In this document: positions 8,629 to 16,070 of the stretch, one piece after another
How the letters are laid out: every line of letters begins with the position of its first letter
Numbering within the stretch: position 1 is the first letter of the stretch
Source: Bacteroidota bacterium
GTDB lineage: Bacteria; Bacteroidota; Bacteroidia; Cytophagales; Cyclobacteriaceae
Direction of reading: 5' to 3'
DNA length: 32,111 nt
NCBI GenBank assembly: GCA_023412765.1
Contig: JAEZBX010000215.1
Location: 1 to 32,111 of the forward strand
Program-made: the position numbers and the translations under genes
Notes under the pieces: generated by a model
The model's input: the letters and a program-made list of their open reading frames with translations, nothing else
What the model was told of the DNA's origin: nothing
Database searches by the model: none

Positions 8629-9869
8629 TGCCGACAATACTTTTTAGAAATATCGGCCAATTGATAAACGTACGCACTGATGACACGCTTTTGAGAGGGG
8701 CCACCCTGGCAGAATTGCCGATCATCGAAAATGCGTGGTTACTAGTAGAGGATGGATTTATCTCCGACTTCGGGCCGATGAACTCAATGCCTGGCAGCGT
8801 AGATACGATTCACGATCGACATGATCTAACGGGCAGGCTGGTGCTTCCCTGCTGGTGTGATAGTCATACACACCTGGTGTTTGCTGCATCACGTGAAGGT
8901 GAATTTGTGGACAAGATCAAAGGGATGAGCTATGCTGACATCGCCGCTAAGGGGGGTGGCATTCTTAATTCTGCTGCTAAGCTTAACGATACATCCGAAG
9001 ATGAATTGTTTAATCTTGCCTGGAAACGACTGATGCAAGTCCGCAGAATGGGAACCGGGGCAATTGAAATCAAAAGTGGCTATGGTTTGTCCACTGTAGG
9101 TGAGTTGAAGATGTTACGCGTGATCAAAAAACTCAAAGAGAAATCAGGCATGCTTATCAAGTCTACATTTCTTGGAGCTCATGCCTACCCCTTGCAGTTC
9201 ACGAATGATCACCAGGGATACATACGGATAATAATTGATGAGATGCTTCCCAGAATTTCGCGCGAACGTCTTGCCGACTACGTCGATGTTTTTTGCGAGG
9301 AGAATTTTTTTTCTAAAGCAGAAACTGAGGAAGTGTGCACAGCAGCCCATCAGCATGGTTTGAAGGTAAAACTACATGCCAACCAACTCAGCTCTTCCGG
9401 GGCCGTTCAGACCGGCGTGAAGCTTGGTGCTATTTCTGTGGATCATCTGGAGAGTATGGACGAAGATGCGATCCGCGCCCTGAGCAACGCTACGACTATT
9501 GGTACAATGCTTCCGACGGCGGCTTTTTTTCTTCGAATGCAGTATCCGCCCGCGCGAAAATTGATAGAAGCTGGAGCAGCCGTGGCGCTGGCTACTGACT
9601 ACAATCCTGGTTCCAGTCCCAGCGGAAACATGAACCTGGTTGTTTCGATGGCTTGCATACAGATGAAAATGCTTCCGGAGGAAGCTATTAATGCAGCTAC
9701 CACGAATGGCGCATTTGCGATGGAAGTCGAGAAAGAGGCGGGAAGCATTTGCAAAGGGAAAAGGGCCAACCTTATCGTGACGCAACCGGTTCCTTCAGTA
9801 GTATATCTCCCTTATTCATTTGGAGAAAACTGGATCGACAAGGTGATGATCAATGGGGACTTCGTCTGA
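8628..9869 (+). CDS. hutI: Imidazolonepropionase
   Basis: 413 residues of the amidohydrolase superfamily. It hydrolyses 4-imidazolone-5-propionate to N-formimidoyl-L-glutamate. The metal-binding HxH is H80-T-H82 in CDSHTHLVFAAS. Other signatures are GGGILNSA, EIKSGYGLS, STFLGAHAYP, the KLHANQ strand, SVDHLE and the metal Asp in LATDYNPGSSPSGN. Where the Bacillus-type enzyme has HADE, this protein has HANQ, a variant I believe is usual in Bacteroidota HutI and not a sign of decay. It is coupled to hutU by a one-base overlap and followed after three bases by hutG. Confidence 0.97.
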   Translation: MPTILFRNIGQLINVRTDDTLLRGATLAELPIIENAWLLVEDGFISDFGPMNSMPGSVDTIHDRHDLTGRLVLPCWCDSHTHLVFAASREGEFVDKIKGMSYADIAAKGGGILNSAAKLNDTSEDELFNLAWKRLMQVRRMGTGAIEIKSGYGLSTVGELKMLRVIKKLKEKSGMLIKSTFLGAHAYPLQFTNDHQGYIRIIIDEMLPRISRERLADYVDVFCEENFFSKAETEEVCTAAHQHGLKVKLHANQLSSSGAVQTGVKLGAISVDHLESMDEDAIRALSNATTIGTMLPTAAFFLRMQYPPARKLIEAGAAVALATDYNPGSSPSGNMNLVVSMACIQMKMLPEEAINAATTNGAFAMEVEKEAGSICKGKRANLIVTQPVPSVVYLPYSFGENWIDKVMINGDFV

Positions 9870-9872
9870 AAC

Positions 9873-10946
9873 ATGATGGCAATGGATAACAATAAGTTTT
9901 TCGTTCAATACAATCGGTCGGATATTGACGCGCTTGTCTCCGAGCGACCTGGTGAGACGAAACTTGGCGAGCTTATCTCAGTCCCCGGTGAAGAAACGCT
10001 GGACACATTTCTGGAGAAGACTCTGGCATCTTTTGTTGTGATCGGTATCGCAGAAGATATTGGTATCGTAGCAAATTACGGTCGGCCCGGATCATCAAAT
10101 ACCTGGAATTTATTTCTCCGCTCGTTCCTGAATATCCAGGCAAACAGCTTTACAAAACCTGGAATGGTTGCAATCGCAGGCTATTTCTCCTTCGACACAA
10201 TAAAAGATGGAATTTCAAGCGCAGACAATCCGGACGAAATGATTGTGAAGTATCGGGATGCTGTAGCGACAATCGATGAGGTGGTAGCCGAATTGATTCA
10301 GCGGGTTGTTTCACACGGCAAAATTCCAATTGTTGTCGGGGGAGGGCATAATAATTGTTTTCCGCTGATTAAAGGCACAGCCCTTGCGTTGCGATCCCGC
10401 AAAGGTATAAACTGTATTAACCTTGATGCCCACCTTGACTTCCGCATCTCTGAGGGAAGGCACAGTGGGAATGGATTTAGATATGCAAAGGACGGAGGAT
10501 TTCTAAATCGATATTTTGTGATAGGAGTTCACGAAAATCATTTAAATGAATCAATTGTAAAAGAAATTCGTCATCGAAAAGATGTTGACTTTACCACGTA
10601 TGAAGACATCTTCATTCACAGGAAGAAAAACTGGCGGAAGGCATTGAAAACGGCTGTAAAATTTGTGGGCGAAAAAATCACAGGTCTTGAGCTGGACCTT
10701 GACAGCATTTCAAACGTTCCATCAAGCGCTATGACACCATGTGGTACAACCACAAGAGAGGCACTCCAGTACATTGATCACATAACAGCGCATTGCGATG
10801 TGGCGTATCTCCATATTTGTGAAGGAATTGCTACTGCTGACAACAGCGTGGGAAAACTTGTTGCATACCTGGCCAGCCAGTTTGTAAAATCTTTCAAAAA
10901 TGAAGTTGTCGTTCGGCGCAAGCATCTTGCCCGCTTGAAAAAATAG
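9873..10946 (+). CDS. hutG: Formimidoylglutamase (arginase/ureohydrolase family)
   Basis: 357 residues. It probably hydrolyses N-formimidoyl-L-glutamate to glutamate and formamide, completing the hut pathway. All six expected di-manganese ligands are present: H159 (VVGGGHNN), D185, H187 and D189 (NLDAHLDFR), and D275 and D277 (LELDLDSISN). The usual DxDxxDP signature is relaxed to DLDSISN, and GGGHD/E is GGGHNN. Both are departures from arginase and agmatinase, consistent with the divergent Bacteroidota formimidoylglutamase group. The specific substrate follows from the three-base spacing to hutI. The start is the first ATG of MMAMDNN; the third Met is also possible. Confidence 0.88.
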   Translation: MMAMDNNKFFVQYNRSDIDALVSERPGETKLGELISVPGEETLDTFLEKTLASFVVIGIAEDIGIVANYGRPGSSNTWNLFLRSFLNIQANSFTKPGMVAIAGYFSFDTIKDGISSADNPDEMIVKYRDAVATIDEVVAELIQRVVSHGKIPIVVGGGHNNCFPLIKGTALALRSRKGINCINLDAHLDFRISEGRHSGNGFRYAKDGGFLNRYFVIGVHENHLNESIVKEIRHRKDVDFTTYEDIFIHRKKNWRKALKTAVKFVGEKITGLELDLDSISNVPSSAMTPCGTTTREALQYIDHITAHCDVAYLHICEGIATADNSVGKLVAYLASQFVKSFKNEVVVRRKHLARLKK

Positions 10947-11137
10947 AGAACGCCTAAACATTGCTCACCATTTAATTCTTGCCAGGTCAAGGGTGAGTCT
11001 TGTTTCGATAGCGCAGGTGTGAGGAGCCGGGTAATTTAATGTCCACTGTTTAGAATTCTCAAATGCAACTATTAAATTCGGTAATGCGGCGAGATCGGAA
11101 GAGATACTGGTCCATTGTTAAATTAATATCTATCAAT

Positions 11138-12298
11138 ATGAAATATCGTTACATCATTCTCTTCCTTTCATTCTGTTCAGTGGTGTGGGAGGGAAGCGCA
11201 CAGGAGATCGAGCCGATTGTTCTTAGTAAGAACGCCCTAATACTGCAGGCTGACTCATTGATAGCGGGCTTTCAATTCGAGAAAGCCCTCGAAGTGCTTC
11301 AACGAGTTGACAGTGTTGACTCGGATATCTTATTGCGCCTGGGCCAATGTCAATTTCGATTGGGGGCATCGGCTGGTGCTATTGAACCTTTTGAACAGGT
11401 TCTCCAATTGGATTCGGGAAATATAACCGCCCTGAATCACCTTGGCCAGCTGTACGGACGAGATGGTGATTTTGTAAAAGCATTATCCTGTTTTGTAAAA
11501 TTAATTCAACTGGATTCAAACAATGCGTATTATTTCAAACAAGCGGGTTCGATGTCCATGCGTCTGAACGAGGTTAGTCAGGCGCAACATTGGTATACGA
11601 GTGCGCTTCGCCTCAACTCCCGAGACACGGAATCTTCTGTAGCCCTTGCTAATGCCTTGCTGGTGATGGAGCAATATTCTAAGGTCGATAGCATTGTTGA
11701 GTCTGCGATGACCCTTGAGCCCAATTTCAAACCTTTGCTGATGCTGAGTGCGCGATCATCGTTTGAGCAACGTGAGTATAGCGAAGTAATTACAGTGCTT
11801 AACCGACTATTGGCAAAAACAGATACGACAGCTATGACTGCGCGCTTGCTGGGTATCAGTTATTATCATCTCCGTGAGTATGAAAAACTCATTTCTTGTA
11901 TGCAGTTCTTAGTGACGAACAATTACGATTTTGAGTGGATGTATTATTACATGGGTGTTGCGTTCCGCGAGATGGGTGATGCGAATGCATCGGTTAGTTG
12001 GCTCAAGCTTGCGGTAGAGAAATCGATCTCCCCAAATACTTCTTCCTATTATGCCCAACTCGGGCAAAGTTATGAAGCCGTTGGAGACCACCCGGCGGCA
12101 ATCAAGGCATACAAAGCTGCGTACGATTTTTCAAAAGAAGGAATTATGCTATACCACCTTGCGCGCAATTACGATGTATATTATAAAGACAAGGCGACTG
12201 CGATAGCTTTTTATAAGCGATACCTGGAATCAGAGGATACGATTCGCCTGGCAAGAGAGTATGCAAGGAAGAGAATGCAGGACATGGGGCATTTTTGA
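11138..12298 (+). CDS. Exported tetratricopeptide-repeat protein
   Basis: 386 residues from the ATG at 11138, chosen because it begins a clean signal peptide (MKYRYIILFLSFCSVVWEGS, then AQ); an upstream in-frame ATG at 11063 would bury it. The mature part is almost entirely TPR units, about eight, for example LRLGQCQFRLGASAGAIEPF, ALNHLGQLYGRDGDFVKAL, YYAQLGQSYEAVGDHPAAIK and LARNYDVYYKDKATAIAFYK. It is likely a periplasmic scaffold; no enzymatic domain is visible and no specific partner can be named. It stands alone on the plus strand, 191 bases after hutG, and converges on the DUF2784 gene across a 37-base gap. Confidence 0.85.
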   Translation: MKYRYIILFLSFCSVVWEGSAQEIEPIVLSKNALILQADSLIAGFQFEKALEVLQRVDSVDSDILLRLGQCQFRLGASAGAIEPFEQVLQLDSGNITALNHLGQLYGRDGDFVKALSCFVKLIQLDSNNAYYFKQAGSMSMRLNEVSQAQHWYTSALRLNSRDTESSVALANALLVMEQYSKVDSIVESAMTLEPNFKPLLMLSARSSFEQREYSEVITVLNRLLAKTDTTAMTARLLGISYYHLREYEKLISCMQFLVTNNYDFEWMYYYMGVAFREMGDANASVSWLKLAVEKSISPNTSSYYAQLGQSYEAVGDHPAAIKAYKAAYDFSKEGIMLYHLARNYDVYYKDKATAIAFYKRYLESEDTIRLAREYARKRMQDMGHF

Positions 12299-12304
12299 TT
12301 TCTT

Positions 12305-12356
12305 AGTTTAAAGTTTAAGGTTTGAGGTTTCCGCCTTATTCCTCATTCCCTGATCC
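12305..12356. repeat. Heptamer tandem repeats overlapping the 3' end of the DUF2784 gene
   Basis: Seven consecutive 7-mers, with one 3-base interruption: AGTTTAA, AGTTTAA, GGTTTGA, GGTTTCC, then GCC, then TTATTCC, TCATTCC, CTGATCC. The second set matches the TTATYCC units at 4555-4589. The element sits between two convergent genes and supplies the stop codon and last codons (GSGNEE) of the minus-strand gene. Confidence 0.6.
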
Positions 12357-12728
12357 TTTCTTAATAAAATTCACATAAACGCTTGCCAATACAGCCAAGA
12401 AAAAGAAGACAGCTGTGAGAATATTGACCAACCTTTCAGAAATAGAAATGTTGAAAAGTTGTATCAATAAAAAATGGATATAGGAATTGCTTTCATTGGT
12501 ATATCCCAACGCTTCACGTATACGCCAGTGCCATTCTGTAAGGAAGCAATAGCCGAAACCATAGAAAATGCCAAGAACAAACCATGAGAAGGCAGTCATG
12601 CTCAACGTAACAAAGTTCCATACCCTCAACTTCTTAGGTATCCAGCCAAGGAGGTTGAAAACGATCAGGACAATATGAAACACAAAAAAGAATTTGTCTC
12701 CAATCTGGTATAGCCATTGATTGTCCAT
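12336..12728 (-). CDS. DUF2784-like integral membrane protein
   Basis: 130 residues from the ATG at 12728 (MDNQWLYQIGDKFFFVFHIV); a longer frame back to 12815 adds an implausible N-terminus inside the repeat-rich region. There are four hydrophobic segments: about 10-28 (FFFVFHIVLIVFNLLGW), 35-55 (NFVTLSMTAFSWFVLGIFYG), 82-95 and 103-122. The order FHIVLIVFNLLGW, then a Trp-rich segment, then FCFLTEWHWRIREALGY-type (here YCFLTEWHWRIREALGY) and a SYIHFLL tail match DUF2784, a family of unknown function. The last codons lie inside a heptamer repeat (12336-12356), so the C-terminal GSGNEE may be repeat-derived. Confidence 0.72.
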   Translation of the reverse strand: MDNQWLYQIGDKFFFVFHIVLIVFNLLGWIPKKLRVWNFVTLSMTAFSWFVLGIFYGFGYCFLTEWHWRIREALGYTNESNSYIHFLLIQLFNISISERLVNILTAVFFFLAVLASVYVNFIKKGSGNEE

Positions 12729-12821
12729 TGTTAAAGTTACAACAAACAAACTGACAATGATGGTAGCTTCACGAAGGATTGCCTGGTGTGTTGCGCATTC
12801 GCGGTACTGACTCAATTGCTG

Positions 12822-12870
12822 AGCGCGGGTCCGTTGCGGGACGCTTCATGAACCGCGCTGAGACGCAACG
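12822..12870. repeat. Interleaved inverted repeats with pseudoknot-type order
   Basis: Arm A is AGCGCGG (12822-12828) and its complement CCGCGCT is at 12853-12859. Arm B is CGTTGCG (12832-12838) and its complement CGCAACG is at 12864-12870. The order A-B-A'-B' is that of an H-type pseudoknot if transcribed. Shortly downstream is a further small hairpin, ACAGC-GCGTA-GCTGT (12901-12915). No known RNA family was recognised. Confidence 0.45.
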
Positions 12871-12944
12871 TGACCGACCCTATTCAGGCACATGTAAACC
12901 ACAGCGCGTAGCTGTCCCGTTACACACCATTTTTTTTTGTCGAC

Positions 12945-13146
12945 CGTCATCCTGAGCGCCGGTTAGGTACTCGAGGGAGATAGAGGGGCCCGTTGAGCTG
13001 TACATTCCGCGAAGGATCCCCTGGAAGCACTACTGCCATTCAGATATCGTTGACACCACCCGAGTTCGCTACCGAGTCCCCCATGGGATCCTTCGCGGAC
13101 CACCACGCGAGGCCTGATGCACCGGTCTTTCGCCCAGGATGGCGGC
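12945..13146. repeat. Two inverted copies of a CATCCTGAGCG...CGAAGGATCC-type dispersed repeat
   Basis: Copy 1 (12945-13020) runs from CGTCATCCTGAGCGCC to TCCGCGAAGGATCCC. Copy 2 (13085-13146) is its diverged reverse complement, from GGGATCCTTCGCGGA to CGCCCAGGATGGCGG. The inner 15-mers TCCGCGAAGGATCCC (13006-13020) and GGGATCCTTCGCGGA (13085-13099) are exact reverse complements. Within each copy ATCCTnnGCG can also pair with CGCnnAGGAT. Elements with this CATCCTGAGCG/CGAAGGATC signature are, as I recall, scattered between genes in many bacterial genomes. Confidence 0.75.
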
Positions 13147-13235
13147 TCCGTAGGAGGAAGTAGCTTGAAAAGTGAATCCTTCCAAAAAAAAAATATCCCA
13201 TAAAATTTAAATCTTATTTACATTTCGGAAATCTA

Positions 13236-14777
13236 ATGAGAAAACTTTGGTTTATTTTCTTATGGATGCTTTCCAGCATGAGCCTGACTGCCCAGCAGGA
13301 AGTCATCTATCATATCTTCCAACGAAGTTTTTTTGACAGCAACGCGGATGGCCACGGCGACCTGAAGGGTATCGAACAAAAACTCAACTATCTTCAAGAC
13401 CTTGGTGTGACTTCCATTTTGTTGACACCACTGTACCAGTCGGAGTTCTATCATAATTATTTTGCCACAGACTTTGAAAAAATTGATGAGGAGTACGGGA
13501 CATTCCAGGATTATATCGACTTAGTGAAAGAAGTCCATCGCCGGGGAATGAAAATATACCAGGATGTAGAGATGCAGTACGTTACTGCCGAACATCTGTG
13601 GTTTATGGATTCATATAAGAATCCGAACTCGCGCTTCGATAGATATATTTATTATCTGGACGACGAAAATGCCACGCCATGGTGGTTTTACAACATTAAA
13701 GAGTTCACCACCTACAACAATCTCAAACAAAAGATTGCAGTAGTAAATATGAATAACCCCGCTGTCCGCGATTATACATTTAACATGCTCAATTTCTGGG
13801 CTGATCCAAATAAGGATGGAAAGTTTGATGACGGGGTAGATGGTTTCAGGTTCGATCATATGATGGATGACCTGGATAATCAGAAAAGGCTTCCCGATCT
13901 TTTTAAGAATTTCTGGACTCCTATAGTAACTAAGCTTAAGAAAACAAATCCATCTCTTACCATCATTGCTGAGCAAGCAAACTGGTTTTCACTTGGCCAC
14001 GAATACTTCCAGGACGCCATGGTCGATCGGGTATTTGCTTTTGGACTAAGCTGGGCGATTGAAACGTTTGATAAGGAAAAGTTAATTGCTGCAGCCGATA
14101 GCATCTTGACAAGAAATCCGCCAGGGAAGGACCAGATCATATTTATCGAAAATCATGATACCCGCCGATTTGCGTCGGTGAAGAACATTACTCGTGGACA
14201 GCTTAAGGTTGCGGCCACTCTCAATTTACTTTTGGGTGGTGTGCCGTTGATTTATTACGGCCAGGAAATTGGAATGAAAGGGCGACAGATAAAAGGTGCG
14301 ACAGATGGCAACGACATACCTATACGCGAAGCCTTCGATTGGTATCGTACAATGGAGGGTAAGGGCATCGCGCTATGGTACAGGAAATCCGGCCCGTGGT
14401 GGGATCTTACCAATCTAAAACCGAACGATGGAATTTCTTATGAAGAACAAAGGTTCGATGAGAGTTCCCTGTGGAACCATTATAAGAGAATTATTGCTTT
14501 GAGAAACGCGAATGATGCCCTTGTTCATGGTTCCTACAAGAGTGTAATGAACAAGAATAATCAGGTGTTTACGTTCCTCAGAGCAAGTGATAAACAACAA
14601 ATAGTCGTTGCGGTCAACCTTTCCAACGAGCCCCAACGTGCCATACTCACGTTCCCACTTGATTCGAAATATTCGTCGGCAAAAAGTTTGATTAACAATG
14701 AAACACGAACGCTCGTTGAAGCAGCCTTTGCTATTCAACTGCCTCCCAATGCTACACAGGTATTTGAGATGAACTGA
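13236..14777 (+). CDS. Secreted GH13 α-amylase family glycosidase
   Basis: 513 residues with an N-terminal signal peptide (MRKLWFIFLWMLSSMSLTAQ). The GH13 TIM barrel starts at VIYHIFQRSFFDSNADGHGD; its DSNADGHGD loop is the calcium-type loop of oligo-1,6-glucosidase/trehalose-synthase relatives. The catalytic residues are present: nucleophile D207 in VDGFRFDHMMDD, acid/base E246 in TIIAEQANW, and H307-D308 in FIENHDTRRF. A β-sandwich domain C follows (about 415-513, VFTFLRASDKQQIVVAVNLS). Oddly, conserved region I (usually DxxxNH) reads D110-VEMQY, so both the Asn and the substrate-contacting His are replaced. It therefore probably acts on an α-glucoside but with altered specificity. The gene is monocistronic, preceded by the repeat-bearing gap. 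Confidence 0.9.
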   Translation: MRKLWFIFLWMLSSMSLTAQQEVIYHIFQRSFFDSNADGHGDLKGIEQKLNYLQDLGVTSILLTPLYQSEFYHNYFATDFEKIDEEYGTFQDYIDLVKEVHRRGMKIYQDVEMQYVTAEHLWFMDSYKNPNSRFDRYIYYLDDENATPWWFYNIKEFTTYNNLKQKIAVVNMNNPAVRDYTFNMLNFWADPNKDGKFDDGVDGFRFDHMMDDLDNQKRLPDLFKNFWTPIVTKLKKTNPSLTIIAEQANWFSLGHEYFQDAMVDRVFAFGLSWAIETFDKEKLIAAADSILTRNPPGKDQIIFIENHDTRRFASVKNITRGQLKVAATLNLLLGGVPLIYYGQEIGMKGRQIKGATDGNDIPIREAFDWYRTMEGKGIALWYRKSGPWWDLTNLKPNDGISYEEQRFDESSLWNHYKRIIALRNANDALVHGSYKSVMNKNNQVFTFLRASDKQQIVVAVNLSNEPQRAILTFPLDSKYSSAKSLINNETRTLVEAAFAIQLPPNATQVFEMN

Positions 14778-14829
14778 CGAATTGAATGTCGGTGGCAATT
14801 CAATCCTGGTAGGAAGATGAACTCTCCTG

Positions 14830-14970
14830 TTACCAACCTACATATTGGAATGCGCCCTGCGCACCGCTCACTATGCAGTAGATGTTCATCAAGATCAGTA
14901 GGAAGTACCACATTCCCATCACAAAGTTTGCGATACCTGCCGGAAGAAATTTTAACAGAAACTTGTACAT
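14830..14970 (-). CDS. DltX-like single-pass membrane microprotein
   Basis: A 46-codon gene: ATG at 14970, TAA at 14830-14832. It is one base downstream of the MBOAT stop codon (TAG, G, ATG), so it belongs to that operon. The protein has a short basic N-terminus (MYKFLLKFLP), one membrane segment (about residues 11-34) and a short tail ending AFQYVGW. Firmicute DltX proteins have the same build: 45-50 residues, one membrane helix and a conserved C-terminal hexapeptide of the type FxYxxF. Here F41-Q-Y43-V-G-W46 fits F-x-Y-x-x-aromatic. DltX docks its tail in the DltB catalytic funnel, and its Tyr is proposed to relay the acyl group. I assign the role from size, position and tail; overall sequence similarity is low. 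Confidence 0.75.
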   Translation of the reverse strand: MYKFLLKFLPAGIANFVMGMWYFLLILMNIYCIVSGAQGAFQYVGW

Positions 14971-14971
14971 C

Positions 14972-16069
14972 CTAGTTTAAAAAGAATAATATCTTATATA
15001 CTTCCAAAGCCCTTGGTAACTCGTAGTCAATTACAACACAAGTCAGTGTGAAGTAATTAAGAACAAATAGACGACCGAGGTTACGTGATATCACTGAACT
15101 CGGCCTGTTTCGAAAAAGAAACGCCAGCCACATTCCTGTTGCCTGTAGCACACCCCAGATTACAAATGGAATGGATATCTCGTGCCATAGTCCGATGATG
15201 ATCATTGCTATTACAATACCGAGCAATGGCTTTCGATAATAGGATGCGATGGGCGTATAAATATAGTCGCGACAAAAAGCTGACAACGACATGTGGTACT
15301 TGGACCAGAATTCCTGCATGTTCGTAGCGAGGAACGGATAGTTGAAATTTTCCATGATCCTATATCCCATCAAAAGCGCAAGCCCAATTGCGATATCCGA
15401 ATATCCCGCAAACTGGAAGTATGCGTTCATTACCATTACGACCGCTTCAAGATATGTTTTTAACCATAGATTATTTTCGGCGACAACATTTATAAACGAG
15501 GTAGACTTTGTTGTCAGGATGTAGTTTCCTATGATCGCGATCTTTGAGATTCCAAATAGAATACGGTGGAGGCCTAGCGAAAAGTATAGGGGATCAACAC
15601 GCCTTCTCTGCAAGTCTCTCACAAATTCTGGATACCTGTTAATGGGTCCGATAACTAATACCGGTAAAAAGAAATTATACGCGAGATAGTGCAGCAGATT
15701 TTCATTTTGAATGCGCTGGTGATACCACTCAATTGTATAATGGATGTTCCTGAAAATATAGTAAGACATTCCCAGTGGAATAATCCAATGATCGTGAATG
15801 GTGAACAAAAATTTTGTTGCAGCAATCAGCAACACCAGGATCAATAGACTTATTCCAATCTTGATCGATTTGCTGATTTTTGCGCTATGAAGCAGATAGT
15901 AGTTACCGAATGAGATTACGGTCAGAATTCCAAATGAGATTGGAGACTTGTAAAAAATAAACAATCCCGTTATGACAATCTGCGATAGCAATACGAATCT
16001 TTTTGGCAGCGTCCATGATAGGAGCACCATAGGAATCGCGAACAGGATGACTTCTAGTAATAATTCCAT
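14972..16069 (-). CDS. MBOAT-family (DltB/AlgI-like) membrane O-acyltransferase
   Basis: 365 residues, about ten membrane segments. It transfers acyl groups across or at the membrane to an extracytoplasmic hydroxyl. MBOAT hallmarks are GPINRYPEFVRDL (about 141-153), YFQFAGYSDIAIGLALLMGY (217-236), NFNYPFLATNMQEFWSKYHM (241-260, with H259) and the catalytic His H296 in IIGLWHEIS. The common GxWHG is GLWHE here. It is shorter than typical DltB (about 400). Its start lies one base past the SGNH stop (TGA, T, ATG), and the DltX-like gene follows after one base, so translation across this operon is tightly linked. Confidence 0.9.
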   Translation of the reverse strand: MELLLEVILFAIPMVLLSWTLPKRFVLLSQIVITGLFIFYKSPISFGILTVISFGNYYLLHSAKISKSIKIGISLLILVLLIAATKFLFTIHDHWIIPLGMSYYIFRNIHYTIEWYHQRIQNENLLHYLAYNFFLPVLVIGPINRYPEFVRDLQRRRVDPLYFSLGLHRILFGISKIAIIGNYILTTKSTSFINVVAENNLWLKTYLEAVVMVMNAYFQFAGYSDIAIGLALLMGYRIMENFNYPFLATNMQEFWSKYHMSLSAFCRDYIYTPIASYYRKPLLGIVIAMIIIGLWHEISIPFVIWGVLQATGMWLAFLFRNRPSSVISRNLGRLFVLNYFTLTCVVIDYELPRALEVYKILFFLN

Positions 16070-16070
16070 A

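Larger units (their letters stand above)
12729..13235. other. Long repeat-bearing intergenic region
   Basis: No gene is credible in these 507 bases. The stretch from about 12820 to 13160 is clearly richer in G and C than the flanking genes and holds two structured elements listed separately (12822-12870 and 12945-13146). The last 60 bases before the GH13 gene turn AT-rich (an A9 run near 13186 and AAATTTAAATCTTATTTACATTT) and probably contain its promoter. Confidence 0.55.

Noticed and set aside
8101..8637. A 178-codon frame antisense to hutU.
   Set aside because: hutU is an intact, well-conserved gene. The antisense protein is rich in Cys and His with no recognisable domain, as expected of a shadow frame.
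8628..9869. Loss of the HADE motif in hutI as a sign of inactivation.
   Set aside because: All metal ligands and the remaining motifs are intact, and the HxNQ variant is, to my knowledge, the normal form in Bacteroidota imidazolonepropionases.
11092..11103. AGATCGGAAGAG, identical to the first 12 bases of a common sequencing adapter.
   Set aside because: The following base departs from the adapter and the sequence continues normally into the TPR gene leader, so chance is likelier than contamination. A read check would settle it.
11063..11137. Longer N-terminus for the TPR protein from the ATG at 11063.
   Set aside because: The extension is hydrophilic and basic and would place the signal peptide at residue 26. 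The ATG at 11138 gives a standard signal peptide.
14781..14804. ATTGAAT-(10 bases)-ATTCAAT hairpin between the convergent GH13 and dlt-like genes, as a bidirectional terminator.
   Set aside because: The stem is AT-rich and only 7 base pairs, and neither side has a T-run, so it is too weak to annotate.
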